Origin: an uncultured Acidimicrobiales bacterium
GTDB lineage: Bacteria > Actinomycetota > Acidimicrobiia > Acidimicrobiales > SZUA-35
NCBI GenBank assembly: GCA_937925335.1
Contig: CALEWY010000022.1
Location: forward strand, 1 to 64,000
Direction of reading: 5' to 3'
Length of the DNA: 64,000 bases
The notes under the pieces are model-generated. The model did no database searches. It worked only from the letters and a program-made list of their open reading frames with translations, and had not been told where the DNA came from. The translations under genes and the position numbers were made by a program. This document shows, piece by piece, positions 24,693 to 33,105 of this stretch. Position 1 is the first letter of the stretch. The number at the start of each line of letters is the position of its first letter.

Positions 24693-26498
24693 ATGGTGAG
24701 TCGCCCCTCCCGCCCGATCCGTACGCTCGTTGCGTTCTTGGCTCTGTCCATGGTCGCTATCACGACGAGCCCGCCAGGTGCTGAAGCTGGCGAGGTCAAC
24801 GGAGGCCGCTTCCCAACCGAGGAGGTGTTCGTCGACCAGGCCTATCGCGACATCCTTCGGCGCAGCCCCGATGCGGGAGGGCTCGGGTTCTGGTCGGAGC
24901 GAATCCGGGGCGGCCAAACGCCGGAGACCTTGATTGAGGACCTCATCACCTCACCCGAATTCGAAGGATCGATCGCTCCCGTCGTTCGCCTCTATCGAGC
25001 AATCTTCAATCGGTTGCCCGACCAGGACGGACTGGAGTTCTGGGTCGATCAGTATCGAGCGGGTCGCTCACTCGATTCGATCGCCGAGGCCTTCCTCGCC
25101 GGCGCGGAGTTTGAAGCGTTGGCCGGAGCGTCGACCACCGATGAAGTGGTCGAGGCGGTCTACGGCCGCTCACTGGGGCGCACGCCAGACGCCGAGGGGC
25201 TCGATTTCTGGCGGGGTGAGATCGATGCCGGGCGCCAAACGCTGCCGAGCTTCATCGCCCTCGTGTCCGAATCAGCCGAGCATCAAACCCTTCGACGGGG
25301 CGAGGTTGCTGGCACCCTGATCTACCTCGGGCTACTGCAGCGGCTCCCCGAGCCGGGCGGGCTCGAGTTCTGGGCAAACGCGGTAAACGAAGGGTTGCCG
25401 ATTCGCGAGTTCGCTGCCGCCGTCATGGCGCTGCCCGAGTATCAGAGCCGGTTCGCAGGGCCACCAACGATCTCCACCGAGGTGATTGCGACCGGGCTGA
25501 ACATCCCGTGGGACATCGACTCGCTCCCGAGCGGCGAGCTCCTCGTGACCGAGCGCCGCGGCGGACTGATCGTGATCGATGCAGACGGCACACAGCGGCG
25601 GCTCACCGCCGACCTGTCGGACCTCTTCTCCAATGGTGAGACGGGCATGATGGGGCTCGCGATCGATGCGAACTTCGCCGAGAACCGCAGGGTGTACACC
25701 TGCCAGGGTCACAGCTCCCCTCGCGAGATTCAGATCATCGCGTGGACACTCGACGAAGCGCTCACCACGGCGACTCGGGCCAACGATCCGCTGATCGGCG
25801 GTTTGCCGATCGTGACCGGTCGCCACGGCGGGTGCCAGCTTGAGATCGATGGTGCCGGAAATCTGTTTGTCGGCACCGGCGATGCCGCGGTCGGCACGAC
25901 CCCGCAGGACCTCACATCGCTCGGCGGCAAGGTGCTGCGGGTCGACGCCCTCACCGGGGCGCCGGTCGCCGGCAACCCGTTCATCGATTCCGCGAACGCC
26001 AACACGCAGCTGCTTTACACCTACGGCCATCGCAACGTGCAGGGTCTTGCGCTCCGCCCCGGGACGACCGAGATGTGGTCGGTCGAACACGGCCCCGCTC
26101 GTGACGACGAAGTCAACCGGCTCCTGGCTGGAGCGAACGCCGGCTGGAACCCGGTGCCCGGCTACAACGAGCAGGTCTCGATGACCAACCTCGGATTGGC
26201 GAACGCCGACCCCGCCGAGTGGTCGACCGGCAGCCCGACCCTCGCATTGGCCGGCGGCGCATGGCTCGACGACTCAGACTGGGGTTCGTTCGACGGAGGC
26301 CTTGCGGTCACCGCGCTGAAGAACCAAACGCTGCGATTCCTCTTCTTCAACGACGATGGCCTCTACCTCGGCCAACGGGTGGTCCTCGATGGTGAGTTCG
26401 GCCGCCTTCGTGCCGTGCACCAAGCACCCGACGGCAGCATCTACGTCAGCACGAGCACGGGCTCCGACCGCATCATCCGACTCACCGCATCAAACTGA
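24693..26498 (+). CDS. secreted DUF4214-repeat protein fused to a PQQ-type sugar dehydrogenase domain
   Basis: 601 aa. Signal peptide to about residue 32 (VAFLALSMVAITTSPPGAEA). Residues 40-265 carry four DUF4214-type repeats, seen in AYRDILRRSPDAGGLGFWSE, IFNRLPDQDGLEFWVDQYRA, SLGRTPDAEGLDFWRGEI and LLQRLPEPGGLEFWANAV. From residue 270 a GSDH-like six-bladed propeller follows (GLNIPWDIDSLPSGELLVTE, GMMGLAIDANF, YGHRNVQGLALRP, EHGPARDDEVNRL). Such domains oxidise sugars with PQQ outside the membrane. DUF4214 is often in secreted or surface proteins. I see no PQQ synthesis genes here. Confidence 0.87.
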   Translation: MVSRPSRPIRTLVAFLALSMVAITTSPPGAEAGEVNGGRFPTEEVFVDQAYRDILRRSPDAGGLGFWSERIRGGQTPETLIEDLITSPEFEGSIAPVVRLYRAIFNRLPDQDGLEFWVDQYRAGRSLDSIAEAFLAGAEFEALAGASTTDEVVEAVYGRSLGRTPDAEGLDFWRGEIDAGRQTLPSFIALVSESAEHQTLRRGEVAGTLIYLGLLQRLPEPGGLEFWANAVNEGLPIREFAAAVMALPEYQSRFAGPPTISTEVIATGLNIPWDIDSLPSGELLVTERRGGLIVIDADGTQRRLTADLSDLFSNGETGMMGLAIDANFAENRRVYTCQGHSSPREIQIIAWTLDEALTTATRANDPLIGGLPIVTGRHGGCQLEIDGAGNLFVGTGDAAVGTTPQDLTSLGGKVLRVDALTGAPVAGNPFIDSANANTQLLYTYGHRNVQGLALRPGTTEMWSVEHGPARDDEVNRLLAGANAGWNPVPGYNEQVSMTNLGLANADPAEWSTGSPTLALAGGAWLDDSDWGSFDGGLAVTALKNQTLRFLFFNDDGLYLGQRVVLDGEFGRLRAVHQAPDGSIYVSTSTGSDRIIRLTASN

Positions 26499-26516
26499 CT
26501 GGTCAGCCGCTGACTG

Positions 26517-26924
26517 TCACGGCTCGGCGACGATCCAGCCTCTCAGCTGGAGCTCAGCGGCGAGGTCCTCGGACGAGAACTCCGACAACGCTTCAGATTG
26601 TGCGGCTGACGGGGCTGCCGACGCGCGCCGTTTGCGGGGAGCGGCGCGAGGGGTTGGTTTCGTCGGGGTCTCGCTCACCACTCGTGACGCCTTCGCCGGC
26701 CGCGAACCGGGCGGTGGACCGTCGCCATGGATCTCCGACTGGAGTTGTTCGATGAACGCAGCCGCTTCGGGACCCGTGAACTTGCCGCCGGCCTGACGCT
26801 GGGTGAACCCCATCGGCCCGCGGGCGTCACGGAAGTCGACGTGGCCCGCCGCTTCGAGAAGTTCCATGAGCTCACGCATCTGACTACCCGACGCTGGAGA
26901 ACCCGATGATTGTCCAAAAGCCAT
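26517..26924 (-). CDS. conserved small actinobacterial protein of unknown function
   Basis: 135 aa. The N-terminal part (MRELMELLEAAGHVDFRDAR, GPMGFTQRQAGGKFTGPEA, AAFIEQLQSE) looks like a conserved soluble module. A basic Pro/Ala/Arg-rich linker (KASRVVSETPTKPTPRAAPR) leads to a short acidic C-terminus ending LAAELQLRGWIVAEP. No catalytic motif is visible. It precedes dapC divergence-free, 47 bp from its stop, and converges on the DUF4214 gene. Confidence 0.7.
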   Translation of the reverse strand: MAFGQSSGSPASGSQMRELMELLEAAGHVDFRDARGPMGFTQRQAGGKFTGPEAAAFIEQLQSEIHGDGPPPGSRPAKASRVVSETPTKPTPRAAPRKRRASAAPSAAQSEALSEFSSEDLAAELQLRGWIVAEP

Positions 26925-26971
26925 GACTCATTATCTCACGATGCGAGCAAAGGTTGTGGCGGATGGTCGTG

Positions 26972-28096
26972 TCAGGAGAGACGAGATTCGATCAGGTCCA
27001 TCTTGTCGTCAGGCTGGACCAATGCGATCCGCACATAACCAGCACCGCCTTCGCCGTAGAAGTCGCCGGGAGCAACGATCGCGCCTGCTTCACGGGCCAG
27101 ACGTTCAGTGAGTCCCCAGGCGTCGCCGTCCGGGGCTGGCGCCCACAGGTAAAACCCGCCTTCGGGCATCGGTGTGTCCACACCGATCTTGGCGAGGATT
27201 CCGCACATCCGCTCGAGACGGGCGCGGTAGACCTCACGCTGCACATCCACGTGGGTCTGCTCGTCAAACGCTGCGACGGCTGCCGCCTGCACGGGTCCCG
27301 GTGGCAAGAACCCACCGTGCTTGCGCAACTCCTGCAGGTAGAAGACGAGGTCGGCATCACCGGCGTAGAACCCGGCTCGCACCCCGGCGAGGTTCGAACG
27401 CTTCGAAAGCGAGTGAATCGCCAAGAGACCGTCGTTACCTTCGGTGAGGATCGATCGAGCAGGACCGTTCCACGTGAATTCGATGTAGCACTCGTCCGAG
27501 ATCACCGGCACGTCGTTGGCTCGGCCCCATGCTGCGGCGGCAGCGAGATCGTCGATACCGCCGGCCGGATTACCCGGCGTGTTCACCCAAAGGCACAGCG
27601 CTCGTTTCGCGTCTGCCGGGTCGATCGCCGAGAGATCGATTCGCCAATTTTCATCCATTGGAACCGGGACGGCTCGACAGCCCGCAAGCCGTGCACCCAT
27701 GGCGTAGCTCGGGTAGCTCACCGCCGGGAAGAGCACCGTGTCGAGGTCGGGCCGGCGAAGACGCAGCCAATGCGGCATGTTCGCCACAACCTCTTTCGAA
27801 CCGATCGTTGCGCCGACGTCAGCTCCGGAGATCGTCGTGCCGGCGATTCGGTTGAGCCAGTTGGCAGCGGCTTCGCGGAACGCTGGGGTTCCGTTCGATG
27901 GCGGATAACCCCGTTCGGTGTCGGATTGAGCGAGCGCTGCGACCACCGAAGCGGGTGGCGCGTCGAAGGGTGAGCCAATCGACAGATCGATGGCCCCACC
28001 CTCGTGAGCGGCCGCCATCTCCTTCATTGGGGTGAGACGGTCGTAGGGATAAGGCGGTGGAACGAACGGTTCTTCGCTGGAACGATCGATGATCAC
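26972..28096 (-). CDS. dapC: succinyldiaminopimelate transaminase
   Basis: 374 aa, fold-type I PLP aminotransferase of the actinobacterial DapC group. It makes N-succinyl-LL-diaminopimelate from the 2-amino-6-oxo precursor. YPPSNGTPAFREAAANWL, LWVNTPGNPAGGI, VISDECYIEF and HSLSKRSNLAGVRAGF (PLP lysine in SLSK) are visible in order. The C-terminus has PEGGFYLWAPA. Placement upstream of dapE and beside hflX-dapF supports DapC over a general aspartate aminotransferase. Confidence 0.88.
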   Translation of the reverse strand: MIIDRSSEEPFVPPPYPYDRLTPMKEMAAAHEGGAIDLSIGSPFDAPPASVVAALAQSDTERGYPPSNGTPAFREAAANWLNRIAGTTISGADVGATIGSKEVVANMPHWLRLRRPDLDTVLFPAVSYPSYAMGARLAGCRAVPVPMDENWRIDLSAIDPADAKRALCLWVNTPGNPAGGIDDLAAAAAWGRANDVPVISDECYIEFTWNGPARSILTEGNDGLLAIHSLSKRSNLAGVRAGFYAGDADLVFYLQELRKHGGFLPPGPVQAAAVAAFDEQTHVDVQREVYRARLERMCGILAKIGVDTPMPEGGFYLWAPAPDGDAWGLTERLAREAGAIVAPGDFYGEGGAGYVRIALVQPDDKMDLIESRLS

Positions 28097-28114
28097 GAGA
28101 CGGAGATTCGCTTT

Positions 28115-29623
28115 CTACGGTGTTTCGACTTTTGCAGTGATGAATTCGCCGAGGCGTTTCGCTGACGCGTCTTCGAGTCGAGCGGTGAGGGCCATGCCAT
28201 CGTCGCCCGCCTCCTCTGAGAGAACGTCTCCCTCGCGGTGAACTGCTGCGAGCGCGTCACCTCGAGCCCATGGAACAAAGAGCTCATAGGTCGATGACAG
28301 CTCGTGGAGGCTTCGTTGGATCGCGTCGAGCACGTCGGCGACGCCCACACCGCTCATCGCCGATACGCCGACCGAGTCTGGCGTTTGGCGCACGAGGCGC
28401 TGCACGACGTTTTCTTCGCCGTCGGGACCCGGACGATCGGCCTTGTTGTAGACGAGCAGTTCGGGAACCTCATCAGCCCCAATTTGGCGAAGCACCTCGC
28501 GCACCGCAGCCATGTGCGCCTCGGGATCAGGACCGGAGCCATCCACGACATGCACCAGCAGATCGGCGCTTGCTGCCACCTCAAGGGTGGACTTGAACGC
28601 CTCGACCAGCTGGTGCGGCAACTTCTTCACGAAACCGACCGTGTCGGTCATCAAGACCTGTTCGCCGCCGGGCAACTGCATCTTGCGAGTTGTCGGGTCG
28701 AGCGTGGCGAAGAGCCGATCTTCGATCAGCACCTCTGCACCCGTGAGGGCACGAAGCAGCGTTGATTTGCCGGCGTTTGTGTAGCCGACGATCGAGATCG
28801 TTTTGTAGGGCGAACGAGCTCGCGCCTTGCGTTGGTTGCCTCGGCGAGCCGTGATTTCGGCAAGCTCTCGCTCAAGCTTGTGCATGCGACGAACGAGACG
28901 TCGGCGGTCGACTTCGAGCTGGGTTTCACCAGGGCCTCGGGTGCCGATGCCACCACCCTGCTGACTGAAGTTCTTCTTGCCGCGAAGGCGAGGGAGGTTG
29001 TAGCGAAGCTGAGCGAGCTCGACTTGGGTCTTGCCTTCGACCGACGTTGCGTGCTGGGCGAAGATGTCGAGGATGACCGCCGTGCGATCGAGCGCTGTGC
29101 GCTTGAGGATGCGTTCGAGGTTGAACTGCTGTGCCGGACTGAGCTCATCGTCGAAGACAACCGTGTCGGCGTCGATCTCTTGCGCAGCTTTCAAGATCTC
29201 ATCGACCTTGCCTTTGCCGACATAGGTCGCTGGATCGGGTCGTGAGCGCTTCTGGGTGATGCGCACGAGAGCGTCAGCACCAGCGGTGTCAACCAGCAGT
29301 TCGAGCTCGTCGAGCGATGCGTCTGTGTCAGCCTCGGTCCGGTCATCAGGTGTGACACCAACGATGACGATTCGCTCGCGGAACGCTCGATCGAGGAAGC
29401 CGCCCTCGCCATCGAGGGCGTCGCGTCCACCGAAGTCGCCAAAGGCGCCGCGGTGGCTCTCGGGTTCGACGTCGTCGGGGGATCCCCACTCGCCATCATC
29501 GACATCACCGTCGAGCAGGCCGGCCAGGTCGCCATCGAGGTCGCCATCGAGGTCACGGTCGAAGCGCTCGAATCCGGGCCGCTCGTCGTCGGGGAACTTC
29601 CCGAGATTGAGCTTCTCAGCCAT
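28115..29623 (-). CDS. hflX: GTPase HflX
   Basis: 502 aa. Ribosome-associated GTPase that splits or rescues stalled ribosomes. An acidic low-complexity N-terminus (DRDLDGDLDGDLAGLLDGDV) precedes the HflX domain (SRPDPATYVGKGKVDEI; GKTQVELAQLRYNLPRL; GGGIGTRGPGETQLE). The G domain has Walker A VGYTNAGKSTL, DTVGFVKKLPHQLVEAF and NKAD. The ATG at 29623 overlaps the last codons of dapF by 8 bp, indicating translational coupling. The acidic repeat is unusual; its DNA is built of GGTCGCCATCGA-type repeats on the plus strand. Confidence 0.96.
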   Translation of the reverse strand: MAEKLNLGKFPDDERPGFERFDRDLDGDLDGDLAGLLDGDVDDGEWGSPDDVEPESHRGAFGDFGGRDALDGEGGFLDRAFRERIVIVGVTPDDRTEADTDASLDELELLVDTAGADALVRITQKRSRPDPATYVGKGKVDEILKAAQEIDADTVVFDDELSPAQQFNLERILKRTALDRTAVILDIFAQHATSVEGKTQVELAQLRYNLPRLRGKKNFSQQGGGIGTRGPGETQLEVDRRRLVRRMHKLERELAEITARRGNQRKARARSPYKTISIVGYTNAGKSTLLRALTGAEVLIEDRLFATLDPTTRKMQLPGGEQVLMTDTVGFVKKLPHQLVEAFKSTLEVAASADLLVHVVDGSGPDPEAHMAAVREVLRQIGADEVPELLVYNKADRPGPDGEENVVQRLVRQTPDSVGVSAMSGVGVADVLDAIQRSLHELSSTYELFVPWARGDALAAVHREGDVLSEEAGDDGMALTARLEDASAKRLGEFITAKVETP

Positions 29624-30503
29624 TCGCAGCGCCGGTGGGGTCGGCAGCAGTGATCTCAGCAACGAACGTGGCTGGGCCGGTGAGCAGCAGCGTGTCGCCA
29701 ACTTCGATCTCGGCGGAACCACCCGGCATGTTGACCTTCACCGTCGGCTCGGTGAGACCCCACTGGTTGGCGGCAAAGGCTGCGGCGCATGCCCCGGAGC
29801 CGCACGCTTCGGTGAGCCCGGCGCCTCGCTCCCAGATGTTCATCGAGATCGTGCTCGGGTTATCAACCCGCATCACGTGAACGTTCAAACCATCGGCGTA
29901 GTCGGCTTCGATCGTTGAGCCGACACGTTCCATATCGATCGCCATCGGATCGTCGACGAGGGCGACCAAGTGCGGGTTCCCCATGCTGACGCCGAGCTGT
30001 CGATCAACCCACACACCCATCAAACTCCAGGCGTCGGATTCGGCCGGGCCTTCACCGGGGGCGCCCATGTCGACTTGCACCGAGCGTGTGGCGTCATCAC
30101 CTGGCCGGACGTGAACCTGACGAAGCCCGGCCGCGGTGCGCACCAAGAGATGGTGTTCGTCCGCCTCGGCCGATCCAGTTTCCAACGAGCCAATGTGACG
30201 GGCCAAGGCTTGGCCGACGCAGCGCATGCCGTTGCCCGAAATCTCGGGTTGGCTGCCATCGGAGTTCCACATCTGCATCGCCCAGACAGCCGATGATCCT
30301 TCGACGTCGTCGCCGCTGGTCAGCTCGATCAACCCATCGGCCCCGACACCGCGTCGACGGTCGCACCACGCAATGGCATCAGCCGGCGTGAGCGCGCGGG
30401 TTGGCTTCACGGCGATCAAGAAGTCGTTTCCGAGACCGTGGTGTTTGGTCAACACGATCGTGTTGGCTGCCTGCTGGCCGTTTTTGGATTCCGAATCAGT
30501 CAA
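29616..30503 (-). CDS. dapF: diaminopimelate epimerase with Ser in place of the first catalytic Cys
   Basis: 295 aa, two-domain DapF fold that interconverts LL- and meso-diaminopimelate. KHHGLGNDFLI, RRRGVGADGLIEL, MWNSDGSQPEISGNGMRC and LTEACGSGACAAAFA are in place. In characterised DapF the two bases are cysteines, in the C-GNG and ACGSG motifs. Here the first is Ser89 (codon TCG) and the second is Cys234. The neighbouring Cys95 is the commonly conserved non-catalytic RC. Order miaA, dapF, hflX matches other actinobacteria, so orthology is not in doubt. The substitution may be clade-typical. Confidence 0.93.
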   Translation of the reverse strand: MTDSESKNGQQAANTIVLTKHHGLGNDFLIAVKPTRALTPADAIAWCDRRRGVGADGLIELTSGDDVEGSSAVWAMQMWNSDGSQPEISGNGMRCVGQALARHIGSLETGSAEADEHHLLVRTAAGLRQVHVRPGDDATRSVQVDMGAPGEGPAESDAWSLMGVWVDRQLGVSMGNPHLVALVDDPMAIDMERVGSTIEADYADGLNVHVMRVDNPSTISMNIWERGAGLTEACGSGACAAAFAANQWGLTEPTVKVNMPGGSAEIEVGDTLLLTGPATFVAEITAADPTGAANG

Positions 30504-30541
30504 GGCGGACAGTCTCGCAGCTCACCCGTGGTTCTCCCTCG

Positions 30542-31510
30542 TCATTTCGATTCAGATTTCGAATCGAGCGTCGGTCCAGCAGGGCCGGCGTCCCACACGG
30601 CTACCGCTTGATCGACCAGGTCGCTGGCCATCGCATCAAGCCAGACGATCCGGGGATCTCGACGAAACCAGCGCTGTTGGCGCCGGGCGAACCGCTTGGT
30701 TCGCCGCTTCGCCTCATCGAGTGCGTCGCCGAGACTCATCTCGCCATCGAGATGAGCGAGCAGCTCTCGGTAGCCGAGGGCCTGGCGAGCGGTGCGCCCC
30801 ATCGCATCAGCGTCGCGGAGCGCTCGGACTTCATCGAGGAACCCGGCCTCCATCTGCGCCTCGTAGCGCTCATCGATTCGACGATCGAGCACCTCACGGT
30901 CGATCTCAAGACCAGCGAGCACGAAGCGAGTTGGCGGATAGGCGTCAACCCCCGGGCCGAAGGTGGAGAACGGCTGGCCTGAACCGACGCATACCTCGAG
31001 CGCCCGAAGGATTCGGCGGCGATTCGTTGGCTCCATCTTGGCGGCACCAGCCGGGTCAAGGCCGTTCAGCCGTCGCCACAACGACTCGGTGTCCGGTTCT
31101 TCTTCCAGCGCAGCCATCACGTCCGGGTAGGTGCCGGGGAACGTGAAGTCGTCGACGACCGATTGGACGTACAACCCGGTGCCGCCAACGAGCACAACCG
31201 GCGTCTCGGCGAGTCGGCCCATCACCGCGTCGACGTCGGCGGCGAACTGGCCAACCGTGTAGTCATCCGATGACGACACCACGTCGACCAGGTGATGGGG
31301 CACCGTCGCCCGTTCCTCGACCGTTGCCTTCGCCGTCCCGACGTCCATCCCGGCATAGATCGCCATGGCATCGGCCGACACGATCTCCGCACCGGGCGTC
31401 GATTGGGCAATGGCGAGCGCCAGCGATGATTTGCCGCTGGCGGTTGGCCCCACGATCACCAATGGGTTGTCGACTCGACTCGTCAATGCACACTCACCGC
31501 TTCGCACCAC
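30542..31510 (-). CDS. miaA: tRNA dimethylallyltransferase
   Basis: Up to 322 aa. Transfers a dimethylallyl group to A37 of tRNAs that read UNN codons. IVGPTASGKSSLA is the P-loop, DAMAIYAGMDVGTAK the substrate loop, VPHHLVDVV and VLVGGTGLYVQSVVDDF follow, and RRQQRWFRRDPRIVW is the tRNA-binding C-terminus. The GTG at 31510 lies 6 nt after the preceding stop. A TTG at 31486 preceded by GGTGAG is an equally good start. MiaB at 42-43.5 kb acts next on the same base. Confidence 0.95.
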   Translation of the reverse strand: MVRSGECALTSRVDNPLVIVGPTASGKSSLALAIAQSTPGAEIVSADAMAIYAGMDVGTAKATVEERATVPHHLVDVVSSSDDYTVGQFAADVDAVMGRLAETPVVLVGGTGLYVQSVVDDFTFPGTYPDVMAALEEEPDTESLWRRLNGLDPAGAAKMEPTNRRRILRALEVCVGSGQPFSTFGPGVDAYPPTRFVLAGLEIDREVLDRRIDERYEAQMEAGFLDEVRALRDADAMGRTARQALGYRELLAHLDGEMSLGDALDEAKRRTKRFARRQQRWFRRDPRIVWLDAMASDLVDQAVAVWDAGPAGPTLDSKSESK

Positions 31511-31516
31511 GGAGGT

Positions 31517-32158
31517 TCATGAGAGGAGAAGGTCGGCGAACATGTAGTGGTCGAGTCGGACCACATTGGGATCGATGCCGTAGGCGTCATAGAAGATGAA
31601 CGCCGCTTCGCCACCGATCGTCGCCTGCAGGCTTCGGTGGATGACGGCGAGGTCGAGATGGCGATCGCCAATGCAGAGTTGATCGAGGCCGACGAACCCA
31701 ACGAGCTCGCCTTGGTCGACGATGATGTTGTCCAAGCTCGGCGCACCGTGACACAACACCAGCTCATCGGCGGTCGTGCCGTCGAGATCCGGTCGCCCCT
31801 CCCGCCACATCTCGACCAACCGTTCGGCCCCGTAACGGCTGTAGGGGTCGGGCAGGCTGGCGGGTTTGATCAGGTTCGCATCACGCCGCTGAGCGATTTG
31901 GCTCGCTCGAGCGTCCCAACCATCGGCGAAGAGATCACCGGCATCGATGCCAAGCGGTGTGTCGTGCAGCACCCGCAAAGACTGGCCGACGAGTTCGATC
32001 ATCCCTTCCGGGCTCCCGAGGTTGTCGATGAAGTCAGCCGGAACGCCGGGCACCTCGCTGCTCGGATCGGCGAGAGCGGCACGGGGTAGGAGCGGCACGC
32101 CACAGTTCTCGGCAACCCACGGCTCGATCACCGAAGCAGGTTGGTGCTCGATGCTCAC
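31517..32158 (-). CDS. aminoglycoside phosphotransferase-like protein, probable pseudokinase
   Basis: 213 aa from a GTG, against about 260 for APH(3')-type kinases. The C-lobe is recognisable: SLRVLHDTP, the Brenner region LCHGAPSLDNIIVD, and the metal-binding segment GLDQLCIGDRHLDLA. The catalytic Asp of HGD is Ala139 (codon GCG), and the N-lobe that clamps ATP is largely missing. The protein is probably not an active kinase and should not be read as a resistance gene. It ends 6 nt before miaA, so the two are likely cotranscribed. Confidence 0.7.
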   Translation of the reverse strand: MSIEHQPASVIEPWVAENCGVPLLPRAALADPSSEVPGVPADFIDNLGSPEGMIELVGQSLRVLHDTPLGIDAGDLFADGWDARASQIAQRRDANLIKPASLPDPYSRYGAERLVEMWREGRPDLDGTTADELVLCHGAPSLDNIIVDQGELVGFVGLDQLCIGDRHLDLAVIHRSLQATIGGEAAFIFYDAYGIDPNVVRLDHYMFADLLLS

Positions 32159-32212
32159 AATGCAAACCCCACGCGCCTGAAGGTAACGGCACGAAAAGCC
32201 GAACCGGCGGTG

Positions 32213-32983
32213 CTACTTGTTGCCGGCCTGGCAGACGAGTGACATCAGTGTTCCGGCAACAAGAACCGGGTCGACCACCATTGAGAGGTGTTCCCCGTCG
32301 ATCCGTGCGATGGCCCAACCTTCTGCACGCGCTTGTTCGTGCGACGGTTGATACATGTCACCCATGGCAAGGAAGGCGTGGCCAACCTCGCCGGGCAGCT
32401 TCGGAGCCGGAATCGCTTGATCGAAGATCGCCCGTGGAGTCGGCCTCGCTTCGGAGAACACTCGAAGCCGAGCCTCATCATCGGGAAGCATGTCTTCGAC
32501 CATCGGCCCCCACCATCGATGCCAAGGCGGGAGATAATCGTCCGGGCGCACGAGGTTGTCGAGCATGTCGAGCATCGGAAAGTCGCGATCGGTCGGAACC
32601 ACCTCGTCTTCCGGGAAGCGCCCGTTCACCAGAATCATCGTCTCGACGTCATAACCACGTTCGATCAGTGCATTCACGACCATCGGCATCCGTGGGCACG
32701 ACGCCGAATGACCGACGGCGACAACCTTGAGCGGTGTCTCATCGGGCATCACCGACATGACATCGTCGAGCCACGGAGCCAGATGGTCCTCGTGGCGTGG
32801 TGTGGTCGGCTTCGGAGCAGGCATCACCACTTCCTGGCGAAGCATGGTCAAAACCTCAGCGACGCCACGCCAGGTCTCGGGGCCGAGCAAGAAGCTTGGA
32901 ACCAAAAGCCATAGACGTGGCGTCGTTGCGCCGTCGACTCCAGTTGTTGGTGACTCGTCCATGTGATTTGTGACGTTAGTCAC
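32213..32983 (-). CDS. alpha/beta hydrolase family protein
   Basis: 256 aa, with an ATG at 32962 as a possible shorter start. LWLLVPSFLLGPETWRGVAE is a first strand and oxyanion loop, VVAVGHSASCPRMPMVVNAL holds the nucleophile Ser, and GEHLSMVVDPVLVAGTL gives the late His. The cap region is short. The fold is a single-domain esterase or hydrolase; the substrate is unknown. It lies 54 bp upstream of the APH-like gene. Confidence 0.8.
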   Translation of the reverse strand: MTNVTNHMDESPTTGVDGATTPRLWLLVPSFLLGPETWRGVAEVLTMLRQEVVMPAPKPTTPRHEDHLAPWLDDVMSVMPDETPLKVVAVGHSASCPRMPMVVNALIERGYDVETMILVNGRFPEDEVVPTDRDFPMLDMLDNLVRPDDYLPPWHRWWGPMVEDMLPDDEARLRVFSEARPTPRAIFDQAIPAPKLPGEVGHAFLAMGDMYQPSHEQARAEGWAIARIDGEHLSMVVDPVLVAGTLMSLVCQAGNK

Positions 32984-33105
32984 GCATCAATCTGAACTGA
33001 TAATCGCCGAATGGAAACGCTTACATTCGGTGCACGCTCGCAGGCAACTCTCCGAGTTGCACACCATTGCTTCGCAACGGCGCACGCTCGCAGACTTCGC
33101 TTCGC

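Noticed and set aside
31517-32158. Functional aminoglycoside resistance gene
   Set aside because: The catalytic Asp is replaced by Ala and the ATP-binding lobe is mostly missing.
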